Shown: positions 14,784 through 22,820 of the stretch, in pieces
How positions within the stretch are numbered: position 1 is the first letter of the stretch
Layout: every line of letters starts with the position of its first letter
Origin: an uncultured Enterobacterales bacterium
GTDB taxonomy: Bacteria; Pseudomonadota; Gammaproteobacteria; Enterobacterales; Enterobacteriaceae
NCBI GenBank assembly: GCA_946478305.1
Contig: CAMLBO010000052.1
Location: 1 to 32,643, forward strand
Length of the DNA stretch: 32,643 bases
Reading direction: 5' to 3'
The notes under the pieces: model-generated
The model's database searches: none
The model's input: only the letters and a program-made list of their open reading frames with translations
What the model was told of the DNA's origin: nothing
Made by a program: the position numbers and the translations under genes

Positions 14784-15977
14784 TCAGACGATAGCAGCAA
14801 CCTGAGACTTTTTGTCCAGATAGCCGCTAAGACGCGTCAACACCAACGCTCCCAAAACAATCACAGCGCCGATCCAGGGCGTCTGCGCCAGGCCGATAGT
14901 CGATACCACCTGCCCGCCAATCACCGAGCCCAGCGCAATACCGACGTTAAAGGCCGCGATATTCAGTCCTGACGCCACGTCGACCGCATTGGGTGTCACC
15001 TCTTCGGCTTTTTGTACCACGTAGACCTGCAAGCCCGGGACGTTACCGAAGGCGAAGACGCCCATCACCAGCAGCGTAAGCAGCGCTGGAATGCTAAAAC
15101 CTGAGGTAAACTGGAATACCATCAGCAACGCCGCAAGCGCCGCAAAAATGATGCTCAGGGCCTTCACCGCGCCGTGCTTATCCGCCAGTTTACCGCCCCA
15201 GATATTACCGATAGCTACCGAAATCCCGTAGGCCAGCAAAATCCAGCTCACCATACCTGCTGAGAAGCCCGCCTGCTCCTGCATCATCGGCGCCAGGAAG
15301 GTGAAGGTGGTAAACACGCCGCCATAGCCAAGTGCAGTAATGGCAAAGATCAACATCAGACGCGGATTCATCAGCACCTTAACCTGATCGGCAATCCGCG
15401 CTGCCGGACTATTTTTAATGGTATTGGGCACCAGAATAGCGCTGGCAATAATCGCAATGACACCAATCAGCGAGACCGCGAGAAACGTCTCCCGCCAGCC
15501 AAAGTGCTGCCCGATATAGGTCCCGAGCGGCACGCCGGTTACCAGGGCGACGGTCAGCCCGCCAAACATCAGGGCAATGGCGGATGCAGCCTTCTCTTTG
15601 GATACCAGACTGGTGGCAATCGTCGAGCCTATCGAGAAAAATACGCCGTGCGCCAGCCCGGTTAGCAGCCTTGCGGCGACCAGCGTGCCATAGTTAGGTG
15701 ACTGCCACGCCAGCAGGTTACCGAGGGTGAACAACACCATCAGGCCAATCAGCAGCGCTTTACGCGGCACGCGGCCGGTCAGCGCGGTAAGAACCGGGGC
15801 ACCCACGGCCACGCCCACGGCATAAATAGACACCAGTAAACCGGCGGACGGAACAGAAACGCCAAGTTGTTGTGCAATAGTCGGTATAAGCCCGACGATC
15901 ACAAACTCGGTGGTTCCTATCGCAAAAGCACTGATGGTCAGTGCTAATAATGCAAGCGGCATAACCTTACTCCACAA
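14784..15977 (-). CDS. MFS (DHA1-type) efflux transporter
   Basis: This 397-residue inner-membrane protein has about 12 hydrophobic segments and belongs to the AraJ/YdhP-like branch of drug-H+ antiporters. The helix-1 signature FAIGTTEFVIVGLIP and the ARLLTGLAHGVFFSIG helix-4 segment are typical of that branch. It probably exports sugars, amino-acid derivatives or drugs; the substrate cannot be read from sequence. It is transcribed divergently from the LysR gene yafC, which is the usual layout for a regulator and its target. The gene is not present at this position in E. coli, where yafC and yafD are direct neighbours. An ATG start at 15977 immediately precedes the first helix. Confidence 0.9.
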   Translation of the reverse strand: MWSKVMPLALLALTISAFAIGTTEFVIVGLIPTIAQQLGVSVPSAGLLVSIYAVGVAVGAPVLTALTGRVPRKALLIGLMVLFTLGNLLAWQSPNYGTLVAARLLTGLAHGVFFSIGSTIATSLVSKEKAASAIALMFGGLTVALVTGVPLGTYIGQHFGWRETFLAVSLIGVIAIIASAILVPNTIKNSPAARIADQVKVLMNPRLMLIFAITALGYGGVFTTFTFLAPMMQEQAGFSAGMVSWILLAYGISVAIGNIWGGKLADKHGAVKALSIIFAALAALLMVFQFTSGFSIPALLTLLVMGVFAFGNVPGLQVYVVQKAEEVTPNAVDVASGLNIAAFNVGIALGSVIGGQVVSTIGLAQTPWIGAVIVLGALVLTRLSGYLDKKSQVAAIV

Positions 15978-16068
15978 TGAATATCGAATTGATGGCGGCC
16001 ATTATCTGCTTATGCTTAAATGACAGAAACAGCCAAAGTATCAAATGATTTATGCTGGAGTAACAACA

Positions 16069-16968
16069 ATGAAAGCCAGTTCAGAAGAGTTAATCACCTT
16101 CGTCACCGTGGTGGAAACCGGCAGTTTCAGCCGTGCCGCTGAGCAACTCGAGCAGGACAATTCAGTCGTCAGCCGTACCGTCAAACGCTTGGAGCAAAAA
16201 CTCGGTATTACCCTGCTTAACCGCACTACGCGGCAAATCAGCCTGACCCACGAAGGAGAGCGTTATTTTGTGCGCGTACAGAAGATTTTGCAGGACATGG
16301 CCGCCGCAGAGGATGAGCTACTGGAACACCGTGACGTTCCGCAGGGTCTGCTGCGCGTTGACGCCGCCACGCCAGTCATTCTGCATGTGATCTCTCCGCT
16401 GGTGGCTGAATTCACCGAGCGCTTCCCCAAGATGTCTCTGGCGTTGTTCTCATCGGAAAGTAACATCAATTTGATTGACCAAAAGGTGGACGTGGCGATC
16501 CGCGTGGGAGAACTGGAGGATTCCAGCCTGCGGGCACGCAAACTGATGCTGAGCTACCGCAGCGTGCTGGCTTCACCGGCCTATCTGGAGAAGTGGGGTA
16601 TCCCACAAAGTGCCGATGATCTGAAAAAACACCGTTGTCTGGGGTTTAACGAAGTGCTGGCACTGAATAAATGGCCGCTGCTGTGCGCCGACGGCCAACA
16701 GTTGACCATCACGCCGTTTATCAGCGCTGGCAGCGGAGAAACGCTGCGTCAGCTCTGTCTTCAGGGAAACGGCATCGCCTGCCTGTCCGATTTCATGACC
16801 CAGCCGGACGTTAAACGCGGAGATTTGGTTGAACTGCTGGTGCCGGACATCATGCGCATCGCCATGCCGCTGCACGCGGTCTATTACAGTGACCAGACGG
16901 TCAGCACGCGCATCCGCTGTTTTATCGATTTTCTCAGCGAGAAATTGAACCCGGTGTCACCGCCATAA
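16069..16968 (+). CDS. yafC: LysR-family transcriptional regulator YafC
   Basis: This 299-residue regulator has an N-terminal winged helix-turn-helix (residues 1-60; [21 protein letters not shown] is the DNA-binding core) and a periplasmic-binding-protein-like effector domain. It is collinear with E. coli YafC ([50 protein letters not shown]). The start ATG at 16069 has GGAG at 16057-16060; the frame opens 24 bases earlier but without a ribosome site. The 91-base gap to the divergent MFS gene is the likely place where YafC binds and controls both genes. That is inferred from layout. Confidence 0.93.
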   Translation: MKASSEELITFVTVVETGSFSRAAEQLEQDNSVVSRTVKRLEQKLGITLLNRTTRQISLTHEGERYFVRVQKILQDMAAAEDELLEHRDVPQGLLRVDAATPVILHVISPLVAEFTERFPKMSLALFSSESNINLIDQKVDVAIRVGELEDSSLRARKLMLSYRSVLASPAYLEKWGIPQSADDLKKHRCLGFNEVLALNKWPLLCADGQQLTITPFISAGSGETLRQLCLQGNGIACLSDFMTQPDVKRGDLVELLVPDIMRIAMPLHAVYYSDQTVSTRIRCFIDFLSEKLNPVSPP

Positions 16969-16976
16969 AACGCAAA

Positions 16977-16996
16977 ACCCACGCAGAAGCGTGGGT
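16977..16996. terminator. Bidirectional terminator between yafC and dkgB
   Basis: ACCCACGC (16977-16984) pairs perfectly with GCGTGGGT (16989-16996) around an AGAA tetraloop. On the minus strand it is followed by TTTGCGTTTT, suiting dkgB. It begins eight bases after the yafC stop. Confidence 0.85.
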
Positions 16997-17028
16997 CAGA
17001 GTTCAATTCACGATGTTGGCTGGCGAGT

Positions 17029-17832
17029 TTAATCCCACTCAGGCGCCAGACCCTCCGGGCTGACCAGACGGCCATTACGCTCCAGCGCGGCGATCTCGGC
17101 CATGTCGGTCGCAGTCAGTTTCAGTTGCTGTGCCAGCAGGTTGCTTGCCAGATTTTCACGTTTGGTGGACGACGGGATCACCGCATAACCCAATTGCAGC
17201 GCCCAGGCCAGAACTACCTGTGCGGGTGTAGCGTTATGACGCTTCGCGATGTCGATGATGGTGTCATCTTTCAGCGCTTCGCCGTAGGCCAGTGTCATGT
17301 AGGATGTCACGGCAATACCGTTTTTACGGGCAAAATCCACCACGGTCTGGTTTTGCAGGAACGGCGACAGCTCAATCTGGTTGGTGGCAATGGCAGCGGC
17401 ACCCACGGCGTCGATGGCTTCTTGCATCAGAGCTACCGTAAAGTTGGATATACCAATTTCGCGGGTCAGGCCGAGGTTCTTAGCTTCCACCAGCGCGTGC
17501 ATGGTCTCGGCCACACTGACCGCGTTGCCCGGTGACGGCCAGTGGATCAGCGTCAGGTCAACATAATCAGTTTTCAATTTGCTCAGGCTCTCTTTCAGGC
17601 TGGAGATCAGCTTGTCTGCGCCGAGATTTTCGGTCCAGATTTTAGTGGTGATATACAGGGCTTCGCGCGGGACACCGCTTTCAGCCAACGCTTCACCGAC
17701 TGCCGCTTCATTGCCATAAATCTGTGCGGTATCGATCGCACGGTAGCCCAGCTCTAACGCGGTAGACACTGAGGCTTTTACCACTTCATCTTTGAGGCGA
17801 AACGTACCAAGACCAAATGCAGGGATGCTCAT
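17029..17832 (-). CDS. dkgB: 2,5-diketo-D-gluconate reductase B (aldo-keto reductase)
   Basis: This 267-residue NADPH-dependent aldo-keto reductase is equal in length and sequence layout to E. coli DkgB. It reduces 2,5-diketogluconate and methylglyoxal-type aldehydes. The catalytic tetrad is visible: Asp34 and Tyr39 in [12 protein letters not shown], Lys64 in ITTKIW and His97 in TLIHWPSP. The cofactor-binding C-terminal part [14 protein letters not shown] is intact. In E. coli this gene lies next to aspU; here the aryl polyene cluster separates them. The 122 bases upstream (17833-17954) must contain its promoter; I see no standout box. Confidence 0.96.
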   Translation of the reverse strand: MSIPAFGLGTFRLKDEVVKASVSTALELGYRAIDTAQIYGNEAAVGEALAESGVPREALYITTKIWTENLGADKLISSLKESLSKLKTDYVDLTLIHWPSPGNAVSVAETMHALVEAKNLGLTREIGISNFTVALMQEAIDAVGAAAIATNQIELSPFLQNQTVVDFARKNGIAVTSYMTLAYGEALKDDTIIDIAKRHNATPAQVVLAWALQLGYAVIPSSTKRENLASNLLAQQLKLTATDMAEIAALERNGRLVSPEGLAPEWD

Positions 17833-17954
17833 ATTTTCTCTCTTATTAAAGGTAAGTCCGGCGAACCGGTAAATCTAATGCAGAGAGTATGAACCGGGAG
17901 TTAATGGATAAAAACAGCAGGTCAGTCACAAGACTTTTGATCCGGGAGCATTAA

Positions 17955-18611
17955 TCACGGGGGTGAGATGGAACGGTAACAAGTCCAGTGTTCGGCAGAA
18001 ATAATACCCGCAGGCGGCAAAATAGTGTCCGGCAAGGCCAGCGCTACCGCATGCCCCTGCCAGATGGCTGACCAGAGCTGCCCCCGACCTGCCGCTGGGG
18101 CGAGATAAAGCAAGGGTTGCGGATGAATAGCGACAGACGCCATCTCCCAAACGCTTCCCCCCTGCTGTTTCAGCCAGGCCTCTCGCAGGCTCCATAATGT
18201 CCAGAACCCCTCCAGTGGATTTTCATGTTCCCCCAGCCACCGGTTTTCCTCTGCGCTGAACAACGCCTGCGCCAGTATCGGCCAGGACGGACGCGGGCGG
18301 ATAACTTCCACATCACAACCGATTTCACCCGCCTCACACAATGCCAGCACCACCCGATCCGCACTGTGACTGAGAGAGAAGTGTGGCAGCGCGATATCTG
18401 CAAATGCCGGTTTTCCTGATGGGGAAAGCGTCATGGCAGGCAGAAGCCGGTAACCATAGTGCGTATACATGGCATCTGCCAGCAGCGCCCTGCCGGTGAG
18501 AAACTGACGGCGGCGAAACGCGGCAAACTGCCCGGAGCTTGCCAGCACGGCATCAGGTAAGCGCCCGAGGGATAAATCATCCGAGAGGGTTGCCGTCAGT
18601 AGCTGGCACAT
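17955..18611 (-). CDS. 4'-phosphopantetheinyl transferase
   Basis: This 218-residue Sfp/EntD-type enzyme loads the phosphopantetheine arm from CoA onto the serine of acyl carrier proteins. The Mg2+-binding motif is seen as IGCDVEV (Asp100, Glu102) and the second signature as WSLREAWLK (Glu144, Lys148). The N-terminal half carries the usual weak SLSHS segment near residue 79. It begins two bases after the apeR stop, so it is the last gene of the polyene operon and is most simply read as the dedicated activator of the two ACPs ApeE and ApeF. Its placement at the distal end may vary between APE clusters; I give no ape letter. Confidence 0.93.
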   Translation of the reverse strand: MCQLLTATLSDDLSLGRLPDAVLASSGQFAAFRRRQFLTGRALLADAMYTHYGYRLLPAMTLSPSGKPAFADIALPHFSLSHSADRVVLALCEAGEIGCDVEVIRPRPSWPILAQALFSAEENRWLGEHENPLEGFWTLWSLREAWLKQQGGSVWEMASVAIHPQPLLYLAPAAGRGQLWSAIWQGHAVALALPDTILPPAGIISAEHWTCYRSISPP

Positions 18612-18613
18612 GG

Positions 18614-19843
18614 TTAGGACCAGCGCCTGAAAATCAGCGAGGTGTTAATACCGCCGAATGCGAAGTTATTGGACTGGATAAACTCAGTCTGAATAACACG
18701 CGATTCACCCATCATATAATCCAGATCGCCGCAGGCCGGATCGGGATCAGTCAGATTAATGGTGGGTGCAAAGCGGTTTTCATTCATCATCTCCAGCGCC
18801 ATCCAGGCCTCCAGCGCTCCGCACGCGCCCAGCGTATGACCAAAGTAGCTTTTCATCGAGGAGATCGGTGTTTTATTGCCAAATACCGCGGCGGTTGCCT
18901 GGCTTTCGGCAATATCGCCGCGCTCCGTTGCAGTGCCATGTGCACTGATATACCCGATCTGGGCCGCTGCCAGCCCTGCCTGTTGCAATGACTTTTCCAT
19001 ACACACCTGCATGGTCTCTTTCTGTGGCTGGGTGATGTGTGAAGCGTCGCAGTTGGTGGCAAAGCCAATGATTTCTGCGTAAATCTTCGCGCCACGCGCC
19101 ACCGCGTGCTCGAGGGATTCGAGGATTAGCGTACCTGCACCTTCGCCAATCACCAGCCCGTCACGCTGCATATCAAAAGGCCGCGGCGTACTTTTCGGGG
19201 TGTCGTTGTGCTGACTGGTGGCAAATAAGGTGTCAAATACCGCCGCCTCTGATGGGCAGAGCTCTTCGGCACCGCCCGCCACCATCACCGTCTGGTAACC
19301 GTGCTTAATGGTTTCATAGGCATAGCCAATCGCCTGACTGCCTGAGGTGCAGGCGCTGGAGGTCGGGATCACCCGCCCCTTCAGCCCGAAGAACAAGCCG
19401 GTATTCACCGCCGTGGTGTGCGGCATCATCTGCACGTAAGTGGTGCCGGTGATGTTGTTGGTGTGCTTTTCGTTGAGCATCGAGGCGAACTCGCTCAGCG
19501 GCTGGGTGCTGCCAGTCGAAGAGCCGTAAGCAATGCCGGTTTCACCCTGTGTCAGAACCGGGTGGTCAAGCAACCCGGCCTGCTCCAGCGCCAGTTCGGT
19601 CGCGCGGGTAGAAAGTAAGGATACGCGCCCCATGGCCCGGATGCGCTTGCGGGTGTAGTGCTCCGGCAAGATAAAGTCATCAATCGGTGCCGCCAGATGA
19701 GTATTCAGCCCCTGATACTGCAGCCATTCGTCCATATGGCGTACGGCATTTTCTCCCTGCTGCAACCGTGCTGAGATCTCGTCCCAGTGCTGGCCGAAAG
19801 CGGTAATGCCTTTCATACCAGTGACCACCACGCGATGCGTCAT
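18614..19843 (-). CDS. apeR: Beta-ketoacyl-ACP synthase (FabF-like) ApeR
   Basis: This 409-residue condensing enzyme has the complete Cys-His-His triad: Cys165 in SSACTSGSQ, His302 in AHGTATERGD and His336 in KSYFGHTLGA. Full-length FabF-type proteins are about 410 residues. It can catalyse decarboxylative Claisen condensation on ACP. In this pathway it is thought to be a second ketosynthase beside ApeO, perhaps for initiation or for the aryl-primed rounds; the exact division of labour is not readable here. The start overlaps the apeQ stop by 4 bases (ATGA). Confidence 0.92.
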   Translation of the reverse strand: MTHRVVVTGMKGITAFGQHWDEISARLQQGENAVRHMDEWLQYQGLNTHLAAPIDDFILPEHYTRKRIRAMGRVSLLSTRATELALEQAGLLDHPVLTQGETGIAYGSSTGSTQPLSEFASMLNEKHTNNITGTTYVQMMPHTTAVNTGLFFGLKGRVIPTSSACTSGSQAIGYAYETIKHGYQTVMVAGGAEELCPSEAAVFDTLFATSQHNDTPKSTPRPFDMQRDGLVIGEGAGTLILESLEHAVARGAKIYAEIIGFATNCDASHITQPQKETMQVCMEKSLQQAGLAAAQIGYISAHGTATERGDIAESQATAAVFGNKTPISSMKSYFGHTLGACGALEAWMALEMMNENRFAPTINLTDPDPACGDLDYMMGESRVIQTEFIQSNNFAFGGINTSLIFRRWS

Positions 19844-20571
19844 ACCATGCCTCCGTTAATGGAGATCACCTGCCGGGTCACGTAGCCCGCAATATCGGAC
19901 ATCAGATAACTGGCGAGCCCCGCCACCTCTTCGGCACTGCCCATGCGTTTGAGTGGGATGCTACTCATGGCGGCATCAATGGCGGCCGGTTCCATATCCG
20001 TCATACCGGTATCGATAAGACCCGGCGCAATGCAGTTGACGGTGATTTTACGCTTGGCCAGCTCCAGCGACAGCGCCTTGCAGGCACCGATAATACCGGC
20101 TTTGGCCGCGCTGTAGTTGACCTGCCCACGATTGCCGGTCACGCCGGAAACCGAGGAGAGTGCGATAATCCGCCCGCCTTGTCGCAGGCCGATCATTGGC
20201 ATAACACAGGGTTTAAGGACGTGATAGAAGCTGTCAAGATTGGTGTGGATCACGCTGTCCCAGTCATCATCGCTCAGCGCTGGAAATGCGCCATCGCGGG
20301 TAATGCCCGCATTGTTGACCACGCCGTAGTAGGCGCCAAACGTTGCGATATCGGCTTCCAGCACGTCGCGGCACTGCGCACGCTGGCTGACATCAAAACC
20401 GAGGATCCGCCCTGTTCCGCACACGCTCTGAATCTGTGCCAGTGTCTGTTCAGCCCCGTTGCGATCGCTATGGTAGTGAATAATCACTTCAAAACCATCT
20501 TTCGCCAGCTGACAGGCTATTGCCTGACCAATGCCCTTACTGGCACCGGTGACTAATACGGAACGGGTCAT
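19840..20571 (-). CDS. apeQ: 3-ketoacyl-ACP reductase (FabG-like) ApeQ
   Basis: This 243-residue short-chain dehydrogenase reduces the 3-keto group after each condensation using NADPH. The cofactor motif TGASKGIG (residues 8-15), NNAG (86-89) and the Ser-Tyr-Lys site (about Ser140, Tyr153 and Lys157 in YSAAKAG) are all present. The length is the FabG norm. It overlaps apeP and apeR by 4 bases on each side, giving tight stoichiometric coupling of the elongation enzymes. Confidence 0.93.
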   Translation of the reverse strand: MTRSVLVTGASKGIGQAIACQLAKDGFEVIIHYHSDRNGAEQTLAQIQSVCGTGRILGFDVSQRAQCRDVLEADIATFGAYYGVVNNAGITRDGAFPALSDDDWDSVIHTNLDSFYHVLKPCVMPMIGLRQGGRIIALSSVSGVTGNRGQVNYSAAKAGIIGACKALSLELAKRKITVNCIAPGLIDTGMTDMEPAAIDAAMSSIPLKRMGSAEEVAGLASYLMSDIAGYVTRQVISINGGMV

Positions 20572-21065
20572 CGCGGTCTCTCCTGTGTGAGGTTAGCCAT
20601 CTCCTGCGCATCTGGCTGATAGGTGGTGAGGCGCGCATGGGCCACCGGTACGTCGTTTTTAAGGCTATGAATAAACAGCGTACACTCAAAACTGGCGATT
20701 TTACTGTCACGCAGGATCTGCTGAATATGCATATCCAGTTGCATCCCCGCCGCAAACTCAGGCAGAGAGCAGCGCATGCCCCGGCTGCCTAGCAGCATTC
20801 CGAGCTGTGGCGACGCCCCCTGTTCGGCATTGTGCCAGCCGTTCCACACGCCGATGGTTTGCGCCATCAGTTCCAGGACAAACCAGGCGGGCAGCGCTCC
20901 CTGCTCGTTAAGAAATGGGCCAAGTGCGCCCTCTGCAGACACCCTTGCGCGGCAGTGCGCGCGCTCCGTGTCTACCGAAATAACTTCATCCAGCAGCACC
21001 ATCGGCGCAGTATGCGGCAGATAATCTGCGGGTGCGGCAAAGGTCGAGGGGGAAATATCATTCAT
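20568..21065 (-). CDS. apeP: Hot-dog fold 3-hydroxyacyl-ACP dehydratase ApeP
   Basis: This 165-residue hot-dog protein is related to the FabA/FabZ-like dehydratases found in polyene clusters. The segment LPHTAPMVLLDEV near residue 16 carries the conserved His, and WFVLELMAQTIGVW is the long central helix of the fold. It would remove water from 3-hydroxyacyl intermediates to build the conjugated double bonds, probably together with the smaller ApeI. It overlaps apeO and apeQ by 4 bases each. Dehydratase activity is inferred from the family and the pathway. Confidence 0.85.
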   Translation of the reverse strand: MNDISPSTFAAPADYLPHTAPMVLLDEVISVDTERAHCRARVSAEGALGPFLNEQGALPAWFVLELMAQTIGVWNGWHNAEQGASPQLGMLLGSRGMRCSLPEFAAGMQLDMHIQQILRDSKIASFECTLFIHSLKNDVPVAHARLTTYQPDAQEMANLTQERPR

Positions 21066-22249
21066 GAGAGGCGTCCTAACAAAATGCAGGCGTTATTACC
21101 GCCAAAAGCAAAGGAGTTTGACAGGATAACCGGTTTTCGAAGCCGTTGCGGCGTCTGTGTCAGTCCGATTTCCGGCAGACTGACGTCACGTTCGTTCTGT
21201 GAAAAGTCCTGTAGGGGAACGTTAAGATCACGGGTCAGTATAAGCCAGCTCAGCGCCGCTTCTGTCGCCCCCGCAGCGCCCAGCGTATGGCCGGTTAAAT
21301 GCTTGGTGGAACTGCAGGGCACACGGTCACCGAAAAGTCGGTCAACAACAGCCGCTTCAACGCTGTCATTGAGCGGCGTCGCGGTGCCGTGCAGATTGAT
21401 ATAGCCGACGTCAGACGGCGCAAGCGCCGCCTGTTGCAGTGCCATGCGCATCGCCCGCTCAGCCCCTTCGCCCTGCGGATGCGGTGCTGACATATGCCAG
21501 GCGTCCGAGGATTCACCAAAGCCCAGTAACGCAATATCACCGGGTTCGCGGGTCAGCAGCAGCAGTGCCGATGCTTCGCCGATGTTAATGCCGTCGCGGT
21601 CTTTGGCGAACGGCGTACAGCGCCCGGCAGAAAGAGAGTCGAGGCTGTGAAAGCCATTTATTGCCATACGGCACAGGCTGTCAGCACCGCCTACCAGCGC
21701 CGCATCCACCAGACCAGCGGTTATCAGGCGTTGGCCGCTGATGATCGCACGTGCGCTGGACGAACAGGCCGTAGAGACGGTGTAAGCCGGGCCACTCAGT
21801 CCTAAATAACACTGCAGAAACTGCGCCGGATCGCCCAATTCCTGCTGCTGGTAATGGTATTGCTCTGGCAACTCGCAATGAAGGTGATGATGGCGCACCG
21901 CCGCTTCGCCCTCGCTAATTCCCGACGTACTGGTGCCCATGATCACTGCCACACGCTGGCTGCCATAACGGGCAACCACCGCACTGACCTCGGGTTCAAT
22001 CTGCGCCAATGCAGCCAGCAACAGCTGATTATTGCGGCTGTTGTGTTCAGGCAAGTGCGTGGGAACAGAAGGAAGTTCCCCCGTCACCTGCCCGAGCCAG
22101 ACCGGTGTTTGGTCTGTCAGCCAGCCGAACTGCCGCTGGAATCCCGGTGCGTGAGCCAAGGCAAGATTGGCAGCCACTTCATCAGGATTGTTTCCAAGCG
22201 CATTAACCATGCCGACCGCAGAGAGAAAGATCATGTTAGTTTCCGACAT
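21062..22249 (-). CDS. apeO: Beta-ketoacyl-ACP synthase ApeO
   Basis: This 395-residue ketosynthase has an intact catalytic triad: Cys162 in VSTACSSSARA, His287 in NLHGTATPLND and His321 in KHLTGHTLGAAG. It is the expected catalytic partner of the chain-length factor ApeC in the elongating heterodimer. The N-terminus (MSETNMIFLSAVG) is short, and an alternative start at the second Met would remove five residues. It overlaps apeN by 14 bases and apeP by 4. Confidence 0.92.
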   Translation of the reverse strand: MSETNMIFLSAVGMVNALGNNPDEVAANLALAHAPGFQRQFGWLTDQTPVWLGQVTGELPSVPTHLPEHNSRNNQLLLAALAQIEPEVSAVVARYGSQRVAVIMGTSTSGISEGEAAVRHHHLHCELPEQYHYQQQELGDPAQFLQCYLGLSGPAYTVSTACSSSARAIISGQRLITAGLVDAALVGGADSLCRMAINGFHSLDSLSAGRCTPFAKDRDGINIGEASALLLLTREPGDIALLGFGESSDAWHMSAPHPQGEGAERAMRMALQQAALAPSDVGYINLHGTATPLNDSVEAAVVDRLFGDRVPCSSTKHLTGHTLGAAGATEAALSWLILTRDLNVPLQDFSQNERDVSLPEIGLTQTPQRLRKPVILSNSFAFGGNNACILLGRLS

Positions 22250-22820
22250 TCTGGATAGTTATCTGGTAGTGAAACGCCCGCTGGGTAATAGACACGGGCT
22301 GACGTTGACTGCCGCGTTGCAGGTAGTCGATGCGCGTCACTTCTTGTCCGTGTTGATCTGACAATACGCGCCGCATTCCTGCATCATCAAGCTTCCAGCC
22401 CGGAGGCAACAACGGCTGCCAGTGGCTGATCGGCCAGTAGCTCAACATAATATCGGCCAGTACCTGACTGGCAGGCGGCAACTTGTCAGAATTTATCGCC
22501 TGTTCGGTGTGGATACCCTGCCGATCGTAGGTTAGTTTAAACAGACGAATACCGAGCGGTGAAAGCCCCGCCAGCTGCAACGACTTTCCGTCCGCACTCA
22601 GCAGCACCAACAGTGACTGGGTTTTACCCTGTGCCGTTGCGCTGAGTAACTGCTGTTGGTTAACCGGCGTATCCCGGGCAGGAGCAGGCAAATTAACCCG
22701 CACGCCGGGTCGCAGCCACGCCTGCGCTGGCGTGATGTTATCCGTTTTCATCGCCTGATGAGGCACGCAACCACTGAGCAAAGTTAGGATCAACAGCAAG
22801 GGAAAGAGGTGACGGGTCAT
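22236..22820 (-). CDS. apeN: DUF3261 outer-membrane lipoprotein ApeN
   Basis: This 194-residue protein carries a lipoprotein signal (RHLFPLLLILTLLSGC, acylated Cys18). The rest is a soluble domain of the DUF3261 type regularly encoded in APE clusters. Val-Pro after the Cys gives no Asp+2 retention signal, so outer-membrane sorting by Lol is expected. With the LolA-like ApeL and the exporter ApeM it probably forms the route that moves the lipid-linked polyene to the outer membrane, ApeN taking a LolB-like part. That role is inferred from context. The start overlaps apeM by 4 bases. Confidence 0.82.
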   Translation of the reverse strand: MTRHLFPLLLILTLLSGCVPHQAMKTDNITPAQAWLRPGVRVNLPAPARDTPVNQQQLLSATAQGKTQSLLVLLSADGKSLQLAGLSPLGIRLFKLTYDRQGIHTEQAINSDKLPPASQVLADIMLSYWPISHWQPLLPPGWKLDDAGMRRVLSDQHGQEVTRIDYLQRGSQRQPVSITQRAFHYQITIQNVGN

